Assembly (NCBI GenBank): GCA_023399465.1
Contig: JAEWPB010000184.1
Location: 1 to 6,202 of the forward strand
Reading direction: 5' to 3'
DNA length: 6,202 bases
Source: Pseudomonadota bacterium
GTDB lineage: Bacteria; Pseudomonadota; Alphaproteobacteria; Rhizobiales; Rhizobiaceae
The notes under the pieces were generated by a model. That model searched no databases, was not told where the DNA came from, and saw nothing but the letters and a program-made list of their open reading frames with translations. The position numbers were made by a program, and so were the translations under genes. Below are positions 1-5,808 of the stretch, in pieces (positions within the stretch are counted from its first letter, which is position 1; every line of letters starts with the position of its first letter).

Positions 1-493
1 CCACGCCCATGACGTTGTAGTGCGGCATCACCTTTTCGGCGCCGTAGTAGGTGAGGGTGAGGATCGAGCCGCCGTCGTTCATGATCCGCTCGGCGCGATT
101 GGCAACCGCAGTCAGCGAGAAGACCGAGATGTCCATCGTCCGGTTGAAATTCTCGCGCGTGGTGTCGACGTAGCGGCCGGTCAGTTCGTCCTTGTCGGAG
201 AAAGCGATGGCGTGGACGACGAAATCGATCTTGCCCCACTTCTGTTCGAGCGCATCGAACACCGCATCGATCGATTCCAGATCGGTCACGTCACAGTGGC
301 CGGCCATGAAGGCACCCAGTTCATCGGCCAGCGGCTCGACGCGCTTCTTCAGTGCGTCACCCTGCCAGGTCAGCGCAAGTTCTGCACCTGCATCGGCACA
401 GGCCTTGGCAATTCCCCACGCGATGGAGCGGTTGTTTGCCACGCCCATGATGACGCCGCGTTTGCCTTTCATCAGGCCGGTTGCTTGTGTCAT
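1..493 (-). CDS. fabI: Enoyl-[acyl-carrier-protein] reductase (NADH), 3' end missing
   Basis: FabI reduces trans-2-enoyl-ACP to acyl-ACP with NADH, the last step of each round of type II fatty acid elongation, in the cytosol. The frame runs from ATG at 493 to the left edge without a stop and gives 164 residues of an expected 270 or so. Visible are the dinucleotide-binding motif GVANNRSIAWGIA (residues 17-29), the CDVTD segment after the third strand, and LTYYGAEK...HYNVMG near the cut end. Tyr149 and Tyr159 match the two conserved tyrosines of E. coli FabI (146 and 156). The catalytic lysine lies beyond the edge. The start is supported by GAGGA (501-505) seven bases upstream; Met8 is a weaker alternative. 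FabI is the triclosan target family. Rhizobia often carry two FabI paralogues, and I cannot tell which one this is. Confidence 0.95.
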   Translation of the reverse strand, partial: MTQATGLMKGKRGVIMGVANNRSIAWGIAKACADAGAELALTWQGDALKKRVEPLADELGAFMAGHCDVTDLESIDAVFDALEQKWGKIDFVVHAIAFSDKDELTGRYVDTTRENFNRTMDISVFSLTAVANRAERIMNDGGSILTLTYYGAEKVMPHYNVMGV

Positions 494-524
494 GCTATAT
501 TCCTCAGACTTTTCATTAAAATTG

Positions 525-553
525 CCTATGGCATAGCCGGACCAACGGTTCAA
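525..553 (-). promoter_or_regulatory. Candidate fabI promoter
   Basis: On the minus strand TTGAAC (548-553) and CATAGG (525-530) are separated by exactly 17 bases, about 30 bp before the fabI start. The -35 is good and the -10 is poor. The -10 lies within a small palindrome, CTATGGCATAG (526-536). The assignment rests on spacing and position only. Confidence 0.3.
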
Positions 554-597
554 GCTGGTGGCGGATCATGAACTGTTAGGGCTCGTAACAAACGGTG

Positions 598-619
598 CGC
601 GACACTGGATAATGTCACG
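598..619 (-). terminator. Weak hairpin after dnaJ
   Basis: Just past the dnaJ stop the minus-strand transcript can form CGUGACA (619-613) paired with UGUCGCG (604-598), seven pairs with one G-U and an 8-base loop. It is followed by a poor U-containing stretch (GUUUGUU), so it would be an inefficient intrinsic terminator at best. Read-through into fabI is possible. Confidence 0.3.
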
Positions 620-625
620 AATTGG

Positions 626-1735
626 TCACAAGAACAGGCCTTCTCGCATGCTGCGCATCAAATCCGTGACTTTATCGTCCGGTTTTTCCCACAACATCAG
701 CCGGAGCTCGACGACGAGGTCGCCTTTGCCCCCCTTGCCGTCGGCGAGACCGAGGCCGGAAACCCGGATCACCTGATCGGAACCGGACCACGGCTGAACC
801 TCGACCTCGACCAGCCCGGCCGGCGATTCCGCCATCGCCGAGCAGCCGAGAACGGCATTCTCGAGCGAGACCGGCAGTTCGGTGTGGATGTCGAACCCGT
901 TGATCTTGAACGGGCTTTCAGTACGTACGCGCAGATTGATCACGGCATCGCCGCGCTGGACGCCCTGCATCCTGAACCCCTGGCCCTTCAGGCGCACGGA
1001 GTGTCCGTCGGTCATGCCGGGACCGAGCGGAAAGCGGATCTCGCGGCCGTCGGAAAGGCGCACGCTCGTCCACATTTCCTTGATGAGATCGTCCAGCGAA
1101 ACCGTAACCTCGCCGATCAGATCGGGCGCCTTGTCCGGCGGAGCCGGCACACCGCGAATGCGCCGGACCAGCGCGGTGAACAGATCCACTGCCTGGAGGG
1201 GCAACGAACTTGCGGCCGGCTTTTCGTCCGGGACAGAGACCGCCTGCTCTTCGGCTCGCGCGGTCGAGGTCCCGGCGGCGGGCTCCGCCTCGGCGTTCTC
1301 CTTCGGCGGCTGCGTGCCGAAAATCCTGTTGATGACTTCCTCGGCGGTCTCTCCGCCTGGTGGTGGCGTGGTCGTGCCGCCGGCCTTGGCGCGCGCGGCG
1401 CTGGCGCGCATCAGTTCTTCCATGACCTGCTGGGCGTTGGCCTGGGCGGCCTTCGCCCGGGCCGCTGCCTGACGTGCAGCCTCGCGCTGCTGCTGGATGG
1501 TCTGCTCCGGGTTTTTCCCTTCGGCCATCCGACGCGCCTGGTCGTAGCGGTTACGCCTATCCGGATCCTTCAGGACCTCGTAGGCCTCGCCGGCTTCGGA
1601 GAAACGCGCGGACGCGTTCGGGTCCGCCGGGTTATGATCGGGATGCGAAGCCTTGGCGACGGAGCGCCAGGCTGATTTGATCTCGTCGACTCCGGCATCG
1701 CGCTTGACGCCGAGCACTGCATAGGGATCGCGCAT
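626..1735 (-). CDS. DnaJ-domain co-chaperone without zinc finger (CbpA-like, class B/C)
   Basis: This is a J-domain protein expected to stimulate the ATPase of an Hsp70 and deliver clients in the cytosol. From ATG at 1735 it has 369 residues. The J domain fills about residues 2-67, with the essential HPD at 31-33 and the helix IV region DPDRRNRYDQA. An alanine/glutamine-rich, probably helical stretch (75-117) and a Pro/Ala/Glu-rich disordered linker (120-200) follow. Two C-terminal substrate-binding beta domains (about 205-275 and 278-350) then follow, with VRLKGQGF typical of DnaJ_C. The CxxCxGxG zinc repeats and the usual Gly/Phe region are absent, so this is not the canonical DnaJ. A GTG at 1744 is also in frame, but the GGTGG at 1741-1745 sits correctly only for the ATG at 1735 and overlaps the GTG. 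It is followed 132 bp later by fabI on the same strand. Confidence 0.9.
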   Translation of the reverse strand: MRDPYAVLGVKRDAGVDEIKSAWRSVAKASHPDHNPADPNASARFSEAGEAYEVLKDPDRRNRYDQARRMAEGKNPEQTIQQQREAARQAAARAKAAQANAQQVMEELMRASAARAKAGGTTTPPPGGETAEEVINRIFGTQPPKENAEAEPAAGTSTARAEEQAVSVPDEKPAASSLPLQAVDLFTALVRRIRGVPAPPDKAPDLIGEVTVSLDDLIKEMWTSVRLSDGREIRFPLGPGMTDGHSVRLKGQGFRMQGVQRGDAVINLRVRTESPFKINGFDIHTELPVSLENAVLGCSAMAESPAGLVEVEVQPWSGSDQVIRVSGLGLADGKGGKGDLVVELRLMLWEKPDDKVTDLMRSMREGLFL

Positions 1736-1740
1736 TTCTA

Positions 1741-1745
1741 CCACC
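1741..1745 (-). promoter_or_regulatory. Ribosome binding site that decides the dnaJ start
   Basis: GGTGG on the minus strand lies five bases before ATG 1735. It overlaps the alternative GTG at 1744, which itself has no purine-rich sequence upstream, so the ATG is preferred. Confidence 0.5.
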
Positions 1746-1758
1746 GGTCAAATCTGGG

Positions 1759-1790
1759 ACGGGGTGGCTGTCCGATGGCTTGCACCCCGT
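1759..1790 (-). promoter_or_regulatory. GC-rich stem-loop in the dnaJ leader
   Basis: A perfect 8-bp inverted repeat, ACGGGGTG (1759-1766) with CACCCCGT (1783-1790), flanks a 16-base spacer. In a dnaJ transcript it would form a stable stem about 24 bases before the ATG. Its downstream arm on the minus strand includes CCACC, the exact complement of the dnaJ Shine-Dalgarno GGTGG, so the arm could pair either with its partner or with the ribosome binding site. The repeat is directly visible; a regulatory role is inference. Confidence 0.4.
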
Positions 1791-1808
1791 AACGCAATAC
1801 AAACAACA

Positions 1809-1831
1809 CGTGCAATGCCGCGATTTGCACG
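1809..1831. repeat. Operator-like inverted repeat upstream of dnaJ
   Basis: CGTGCAA (1809-1815) and TTGCACG (1825-1831) form a perfect 7-bp inverted repeat with a 9-base spacer, so the half-site centres are 16 bp apart, about one and a half helical turns. A third TTGCAC occurs at 1780-1785. The arrangement suits a dimeric DNA-binding regulator or an RNA hairpin. I found no convincing -35/-10 pair around it. Confidence 0.4.
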
Positions 1832-1890
1832 CGCCAAGACACACTTGTCGCGAACTATGCGGGAAACTTGCTAATCAGAAGTTACGCAAA

Positions 1891-1903
1891 TGGGGGCGCC
1901 CCA
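1891..1903 (-). terminator. Small hairpin after the lipoprotein gene
   Basis: TGGGG (1891-1895) and CCCCA (1899-1903) flank a 3-base loop about 30 bp past the lipoprotein stop. On the minus strand it is followed by TTTGCG, a poor U-tract, so it is at most a weak terminator. Confidence 0.25.
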
Positions 1904-1932
1904 AGGAAAAATGTGGGTCCGCCCGCGCCGGG

Positions 1933-2400
1933 TCAGCTCTGCGGCTGGAAGCTGAGAAGCTGCCAGTTGCCGTCGCCGGCCATGCAGGTCTTGCCGGCAA
2001 ATTTCGCGATGCCGCGATAGGAGTGCCGGCTGGTCACGAAGCTGCGGCAGACGTGGCCCTGTTCGTTTGCCTCGGTGATCGAGGACACCACGCCGGCGCT
2101 GCCGGTTGCGGTATTGGCCCAGGGGAGGGGGGAGCCCTCGATCTTGCTGAGATCGGCAGAGGTCACGGCATTGCGCACGGTCACTTCGTCGGAAAAGCTG
2201 TCGGTGCTGGCCCCGGCCGCGACCGTGCTCGTCGAAACCGACTTGTCCACGCCCGAGCCAAGCAGGTCCAGACTCGAACCGACGCATCCGGGCAGAATCA
2301 TCAAGGCCAGAAGAAGCGATGCCCCGGAGGCCAGACGCTGCGACAAATCCTTGGTATGGGCCGTGTACTTTGCTATGACTTTCACCTTGCGTCCGGTCAC
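1933..2400 (-). CDS. Small lipoprotein, RT0821/Lpp0805 surface-protein family
   Basis: A 155-residue predicted lipoprotein. The N-terminus has basic residues, a hydrophobic stretch (about 24-37) and a lipobox LPGC with Cys39 as the lipidation site. Val at +2 argues against inner-membrane retention, so an outer-membrane location is likely. A low-complexity Ser/Thr/Val/Ala region (41-75) is followed by a compact domain with PWANTATGSAGVV (92-104), Cys118 in HVCRSF, Cys139 in GKTCM and GNWQL near the end. This pattern resembles the RT0821/Lpp0805 family of alphaproteobacterial surface antigens, whose molecular role is not established. The two domain cysteines could form a disulfide in the periplasm. 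The start is GTG at 2400, preceded by AGAGG four bases upstream; an in-frame GTG at 2385 is an alternative that keeps the signal peptide. The gene diverges from pdxH. Confidence 0.75.
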   Translation of the reverse strand: MTGRKVKVIAKYTAHTKDLSQRLASGASLLLALMILPGCVGSSLDLLGSGVDKSVSTSTVAAGASTDSFSDEVTVRNAVTSADLSKIEGSPLPWANTATGSAGVVSSITEANEQGHVCRSFVTSRHSYRGIAKFAGKTCMAGDGNWQLLSFQPQS

Positions 2401-2462
2401 TGAGCCTCTGCTCGATGACGCCTGGAAACAATAACTAACAGATGGTGGGCTTTCGATTCAAT
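2401..2462. promoter_or_regulatory. Divergent spacer between the lipoprotein gene and pdxH
   Basis: Only 62 bp must hold control elements for both genes. On the minus strand TTGAAT (2456-2461) and TTAGTT (2433-2438) are 17 bases apart and could serve the lipoprotein gene, although the -10 is poor. No clear plus-strand promoter is visible, so the pdxH -35 may lie inside the lipoprotein gene. Confidence 0.3.
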
Positions 2463-3083
2463 ATGTCAGAGAACGAGTTAACAAGCGGTGACTTCACCGA
2501 GGAGAACGAACCCTTTGCACTGTTCGGCCACTGGCTGAAGGAGGCAGAGGCGTCCGAGATCAATGATCCCAACGCGGTCGCGCTGGCGACTGTGGATGAA
2601 GGAGGGCTTCCGGATGTCCGCATGGTGCTGTTGAAGGATTTCGACGAGCGCGGTTTCGTGTTCTACACCAACTTCGAAAGCCAGAAGGGGCAGGAGATCC
2701 TTGCCCAGAGGAAGGCGGCGATGTGCTTCCACTGGAAATCGCTGCGCCGTCAGGTGCGCGTCCGCGGACCGGTCGAGATCGTCACCGACGAGGAAGCGGA
2801 TGCCTATTTCCAGTCGCGGCCGCGCGGCAGCCGTATCGGCGCATGGGCCTCGAAGCAGTCGCGGCCGCTGGAAAGCCGCTTCGCGCTCGAAAAGGCGGTC
2901 GCCGAATATACCGCGCGCTATGCGATCGGCGAGATTCCGCGTCCACCCTACTGGTCGGGCTTCCGGATCCGTCCGGTGTCGATCGAGTTCTGGCATGACC
3001 GCAAGTTCCGGCTGCATGACCGGATCGAGTTCTGCCGCGACACGCCCGACGGGCCGTGGAGCAAGGTGCGGATGTATCCGTAA
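2463..3083 (+). CDS. pdxH: Pyridoxamine/pyridoxine 5'-phosphate oxidase
   Basis: PdxH is an FMN-dependent oxidase that converts pyridoxine 5'-phosphate or pyridoxamine 5'-phosphate to pyridoxal 5'-phosphate using oxygen, the final step of vitamin B6 synthesis and salvage, in the cytosol as a homodimer. From ATG 2463 the protein has 206 residues. FMN and substrate contacts of the family are visible: RMVLLK (53-58), FYTN (67-70), SQKGQE (73-78), the WKSLRRQVRVRG strand (91-102) and SRIGAWASKQS (123-133). WSGFRIRP (164-171) and RLHDR (183-187) follow, where Arg183 and His185 match the catalytic pair of the E. coli enzyme. The chain ends in RMYP. An in-frame ATG at 2442 would add seven residues (MVGFRFN). 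I prefer 2463 because it gives the length and N-terminus (MSENELTSGDF) I know from rhizobial PdxH; neither start has a strong ribosome binding site. It is the only plus-strand gene here. Confidence 0.95.
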   Translation: MSENELTSGDFTEENEPFALFGHWLKEAEASEINDPNAVALATVDEGGLPDVRMVLLKDFDERGFVFYTNFESQKGQEILAQRKAAMCFHWKSLRRQVRVRGPVEIVTDEEADAYFQSRPRGSRIGAWASKQSRPLESRFALEKAVAEYTARYAIGEIPRPPYWSGFRIRPVSIEFWHDRKFRLHDRIEFCRDTPDGPWSKVRMYP

Positions 3084-3089
3084 TCGCGG

Positions 3090-4154
3090 TCAGTCCGCCT
3101 TGCCCATGAGGCGGAAAGGAATGCCGGAGGCCAGCGCCGCGACGTGGCGCTGCTTCTGGTAGAAGCCGTTCAGCGAAATGCGGGGCAGCGACGTCAGCCT
3201 GCCGAGATGGTCCGGCGTCAGCGTGCCCGGACGGGTGGTGACGGCAGTGGCAAAGCCCGCCTCGGCAACACGGTCTTGAACCTGCGGCGTGACCGATCGG
3301 GTGTCGCCATAGGGGTAGGCGAAGGCCGATGGCCGCCGTCCGGTGATCGCCTCGACGTAGTCGGCCGATTGCCGCATCTCCTCGAGCGCATCCTGTCGCC
3401 CGAGAAAAGCCAGCGCCCGGTGCGACACGGTATGGGCGCCGAGCGTGGCAAGCGGATGGCTTGCCAGCGTCGCCAGTTCCTGTCCTGACATGGTCAGCCG
3501 CTCGGTGATGGCGCTTGCTTCAATGCCGTGCCGGCGCGCGGTCGCGTCAAGCCGGGCGATCATGGCGGCTTCGTCGCTGCCGAGGATGCATCGGGCGATG
3601 CGAACCAAAGCCACTACCTTTTCCGTCGGTGAATTGAGCCTGAAGCGTTCGGGGCCGTCTCCGGCATCGAAGCTGATTTCCTCGTTGACCGACAGCAGTT
3701 CGGCAAGCGTTTCCCACCAGATCGTATGGGTGCGTTCGGCAAAGCCGCGGGTGACGAAGACGGTGAACGGCACTCCGTAGCGGGCAAACACCGGCAGGGC
3801 GTACTCGGCATTGTTGCGGTAGCCGTCATCGAGGGTGAAGGCCGCGAACCGGCGACGATCGTCGCGATCGGCAAGACGCGCGGGGATCTCGTCGAGCGGT
3901 ACGAAGACGTATCCGTCATCGCGCAACTGCTCGATGGCAAGCGCGAGGAATTCCGGCGTGATCTCGAGATGGGCACTCGGTGCAAAGGCACGCCGCTCGG
4001 ACGGGCGCACGTGATGCAGGGTGAAGATTGCGCCGCGACCGCGCGCATCGCCGCTTACGCCGAGGCGCGTCATCATCCACGCCGCCTCGAGCCCGCCGGC
4101 AATGGCCGCGTGCCTTGCGGCCTGCCGCAGCCGGTATCTCAAAGCCTGAACCAT
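3090..4154 (-). CDS. Polysaccharide deacetylase family protein (NodB homology, CE4)
   Basis: A predicted metal-dependent de-N-acetylase or related hydrolase of carbohydrate esterase family 4, 354 residues from ATG 4154. The three NodB motifs are visible. FTLDDG (106-111) has Leu where Phe or Tyr is usual, with Asp109 as probable base and Asp110 as metal ligand. HTVSH (241-245) supplies the two metal histidines, and AYPYG (279-283) is motif 3. About 130 residues separate motifs 1 and 2, with IWWETLAELL near the start of that insertion, much more than in compact NodB or PgdA domains. FTLHHVRP (44-51) marks the first strand. The N-terminus lacks a clear signal peptide, so the protein may act on the cytoplasmic face on an exported or lipid-linked sugar; the substrate is unknown. 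GAAGGG just upstream supports this ATG over a GTG at 4295 that is also in frame. It converges with pdxH across 6 bp. Confidence 0.85.
   Translation of the reverse strand: MVQALRYRLRQAARHAAIAGGLEAAWMMTRLGVSGDARGRGAIFTLHHVRPSERRAFAPSAHLEITPEFLALAIEQLRDDGYVFVPLDEIPARLADRDDRRRFAAFTLDDGYRNNAEYALPVFARYGVPFTVFVTRGFAERTHTIWWETLAELLSVNEEISFDAGDGPERFRLNSPTEKVVALVRIARCILGSDEAAMIARLDATARRHGIEASAITERLTMSGQELATLASHPLATLGAHTVSHRALAFLGRQDALEEMRQSADYVEAITGRRPSAFAYPYGDTRSVTPQVQDRVAEAGFATAVTTRPGTLTPDHLGRLTSLPRISLNGFYQKQRHVAALASGIPFRLMGKAD
3094..3115. terminator. Hairpin at the pdxH/deacetylase convergence
   Basis: TCCGCC (3094-3099) and GGCGGA (3110-3115) form a perfect 6-bp inverted repeat inside the last codons of the deacetylase gene and just past the pdxH stop. 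There is no T-tract on either side, so a terminating role is only suggested by position. Confidence 0.2.
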
Positions 4155-4157
4155 GGG

Positions 4158-4163
4158 TCCCTT
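4158..4163 (-). promoter_or_regulatory. Ribosome binding site that decides the deacetylase start
   Basis: AAGGGA on the minus strand, within GAAGGGA, lies three bases before ATG 4154. It makes this the likely start although the reading frame stays open 47 codons further upstream to a GTG at 4295. Confidence 0.5.
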
Positions 4164-4278
4164 CAAAGCGACGGTTGCGCCTGCCGCGAAATCTAAGCGG
4201 ACGAGTGTTAAGCCTTGTTGAAGCGCGGCGCCAATCTTCAGCGCAGTCCTCCGATGTGGAATTTCGTGAACCGACACC

Positions 4279-4286
4279 GGGGGGGG
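4279..4286. repeat. Run of eight G upstream of the deacetylase gene
   Basis: A homopolymer of eight G on the plus strand (eight C on the deacetylase strand) lies in the spacer between tldD and the deacetylase gene, about 125 bp before ATG 4154. It is the longest single-base run I see in the window. It lies inside the in-frame upstream extension of the deacetylase frame. Confidence 0.8.
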
Positions 4287-4303
4287 CAGGGGCACACTGA
4301 TAG

Positions 4304-4323
4304 GGCGGAAGCGCGCTCCCGCC
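4304..4323 (-). terminator. Strong hairpin just after tldD
   Basis: Twelve bases past the tldD stop the transcript can form GGCGGGAG paired with CUUCCGCC, eight pairs with one G-U, closing a CGCG loop. The next bases are CUAUCAGUG, not a U-tract, so it may act as an mRNA 3'-end stabiliser or a weak terminator. On the opposite strand the hairpin has one mismatch and is followed by TTT. Confidence 0.45.
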
Positions 4324-4335
4324 TTTAGGTGTCGC

Positions 4336-5751
4336 TCAGGCCTTGGTGCCGCCGACGGTGATCTGGTCCATGCGTAGATGCGGCTGGCCGACGCCGACCG
4401 GCACCCATTGCCCGGCCTTGCCGCAATTGCCGATGCCGGTGTCGAGCTTGGAATCGTTGCCGACCATGGTGACGCGCTTCATCGCGTCGGGGCCGTTGCC
4501 GATCAGCATCGCGCCCTTGATCGGGGCGCCGAGCTTGCCGTTCTCGATGAGGTAGGCTTCGGTGCAGCCGAAGACGAACTTGCCGGAGGTGATGTCGACC
4601 TGCCCGCCGCCGAAGGACACCGCATAGATCCCCTTCTTCACGGAGGCGATGATCTCGTCGGGGGTCTTGTCGCCGGAAAGCATGTAGGTGTTGGTCATGC
4701 GCGGCATCGGCGTATGGGCATAGCCCTGGCGGCGACCGTTGCCCGTCGCCTTCATGCCCATCAGCCGGGCGTTCTGGCGATCCTGCATGTAGCCGACCAG
4801 CCGACCGTTCTCGATCAGCACGTTGTAGCCCGAGGGCGTGCCTTCGTCGTCGACGGTGATCGATCCGCGGCGGCTGCCGATCGTCCCGTCGTCGACCACG
4901 GTCACGCCGGGGGCGGCGACCATCTCGCCCATCAGCCCGGCGAAGGCGGAGGTCTTCTTGCGGTTGAAGTCGCCTTCGAGGCCATGGCCGACCGCTTCAT
5001 GCAGCATCACGCCCGGCCAGCCGTTGCCGAGCACCACGTCCATGGTGCCTGCGGGTGCGTCGATCGCCTCGAGATTGATCAGCGCCTGGCGCAGGGCATC
5101 GTCGGCGCCTGCCTGCCAGCTCTCGGTCGTCAGGAAGTCGTTGAAGCCCATGCGGCCGCCCCGGCCGAACGAGCCGGACTCCTGGCGGTCGCCTTCGCCG
5201 GTCACGACCGAGATGTTGAGGCGTGTCATCGGGCGGATGTCGCGGACGCGATGACCGTCGGCCCGCAGGATCTCGACGACCTGCCAGCTGGCGGCGATGG
5301 TGGCGGTCACCTGCCTGACCTTCGGGTCCTTGTCGCGCAGATAGGCATCGATGTTCTGCAGCAGCGCCACCTTCTCCTCGAAGGTCGGCGAGCCGATGGG
5401 ATTGCCTTCGCCATAGAGCTTCTGGTTGGTGCGCTGCGGCGCCGCGGCATAGGTGCCGGAATAGCCGCGCGTCACCGCGCCGACAGCTTCGGATGCACGG
5501 TTGAGTGCTGCCAGCGACAGATCCCCGGCATGGGCATAGCCGACGGATTCGCCGGCGACGGCGCGAAGCCCGAAGCCCTGGTCGGTGTTGAAGCTTCCGC
5601 CCTTCAGGCGGCCGTTGTCGAAAGTCAGCGTTTCCGCCTGGGCATGTTCGACGAACAGTTCCCCGTCATCGGCATCCTTCAGCGTCTTCGCGACGACGGA
5701 ACGCAGGGTTGCCTCGTCGGTGTCGAAAAGGTTCAGAAGATCGGTGGTCAT
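4336..5751 (-). CDS. tldD: Metalloprotease TldD (TldD/PmbA family, U62)
   Basis: TldD is the zinc-bearing half of the TldD/TldE(PmbA) heterodimer, which in E. coli matures microcin B17 and cleaves the CcdA antitoxin; the role in rhizobia is not defined. The 471-residue length is close to E. coli TldD (481). The metal motif HEAVGH (251-256) gives His251, Glu252 and His256. Cys443 in GNCGKAGQWVPVG lies the same distance from the C-terminus as the zinc cysteine of the E. coli protein. Other family segments are GFGLRAVAGESVGYA (59-73), SFGRGGRMGF (194-203), DDEGTPSGYN (301-310), RMTNTYML (351-358) and FGCTEAYLI (394-402). The ATG at 5751 has GGAG eight bases upstream. No pmbA gene is visible here, so the partner must be encoded elsewhere. 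A good promoter sits in the 94-bp gap after the ialB-like gene, which suggests separate transcription. Confidence 0.95.
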   Translation of the reverse strand: MTTDLLNLFDTDEATLRSVVAKTLKDADDGELFVEHAQAETLTFDNGRLKGGSFNTDQGFGLRAVAGESVGYAHAGDLSLAALNRASEAVGAVTRGYSGTYAAAPQRTNQKLYGEGNPIGSPTFEEKVALLQNIDAYLRDKDPKVRQVTATIAASWQVVEILRADGHRVRDIRPMTRLNISVVTGEGDRQESGSFGRGGRMGFNDFLTTESWQAGADDALRQALINLEAIDAPAGTMDVVLGNGWPGVMLHEAVGHGLEGDFNRKKTSAFAGLMGEMVAAPGVTVVDDGTIGSRRGSITVDDEGTPSGYNVLIENGRLVGYMQDRQNARLMGMKATGNGRRQGYAHTPMPRMTNTYMLSGDKTPDEIIASVKKGIYAVSFGGGQVDITSGKFVFGCTEAYLIENGKLGAPIKGAMLIGNGPDAMKRVTMVGNDSKLDTGIGNCGKAGQWVPVGVGQPHLRMDQITVGGTKA

Positions 5752-5775
5752 GGGAAAAGCTCCGTCGGGCGGTGA

Positions 5776-5804
5776 GGGGCGGCGTCATAAATGCGCCGCG
5801 CCCC
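5776..5804 (-). promoter_or_regulatory. Stable hairpin between the ialB-like gene and tldD
   Basis: On the minus strand GGGGC-GC-GGCG and CGCCGCCCC pair as 5 + 4 bp around a 2-base bulge, closing a 9-base loop CAUUUAUGA. There is no U-tract directly after it. It could end ialB transcripts, or, because the predicted tldD transcription start falls at about its first base, form a structured 5' end on tldD mRNA. Confidence 0.45.
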
Positions 5805-5808
5805 GACG

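Noticed and set aside
884..1675. Long plus-strand open frames opposite dnaJ
   Set aside because: They lie entirely within dnaJ, have Arg/Gly/Ala-rich composition and no motif, and are antisense shadows.
1809..1831. CIRCE element for HrcA upstream of a dnaJ gene
   Set aside because: The half-sites CGTGCAA/TTGCACG do not match the CIRCE half-sites TTAGCACTC/GAGTGCTAA beyond a short GCAC core.
1745..1932. A heat-shock sigma-32 promoter or a small gene in the dnaJ leader
   Set aside because: I found no pair of boxes with correct spacing and sequence, and no short frame with a ribosome site and plausible product.
1780..2403. A plus-strand open frame of 207 codons covering the dnaJ leader and the lipoprotein gene
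   Set aside because: It lies opposite a lipoprotein with a clear lipobox and family pattern, and it has no ribosome site or recognisable domain.
4378..5775. A 465-codon open frame on the plus strand opposite tldD
   Set aside because: It mirrors tldD in a GC-rich genome with strong codon bias, its product is low-complexity His/Ala/Asp/Gly-rich without a recognisable domain, and tldD is an unambiguous family member on the other strand.
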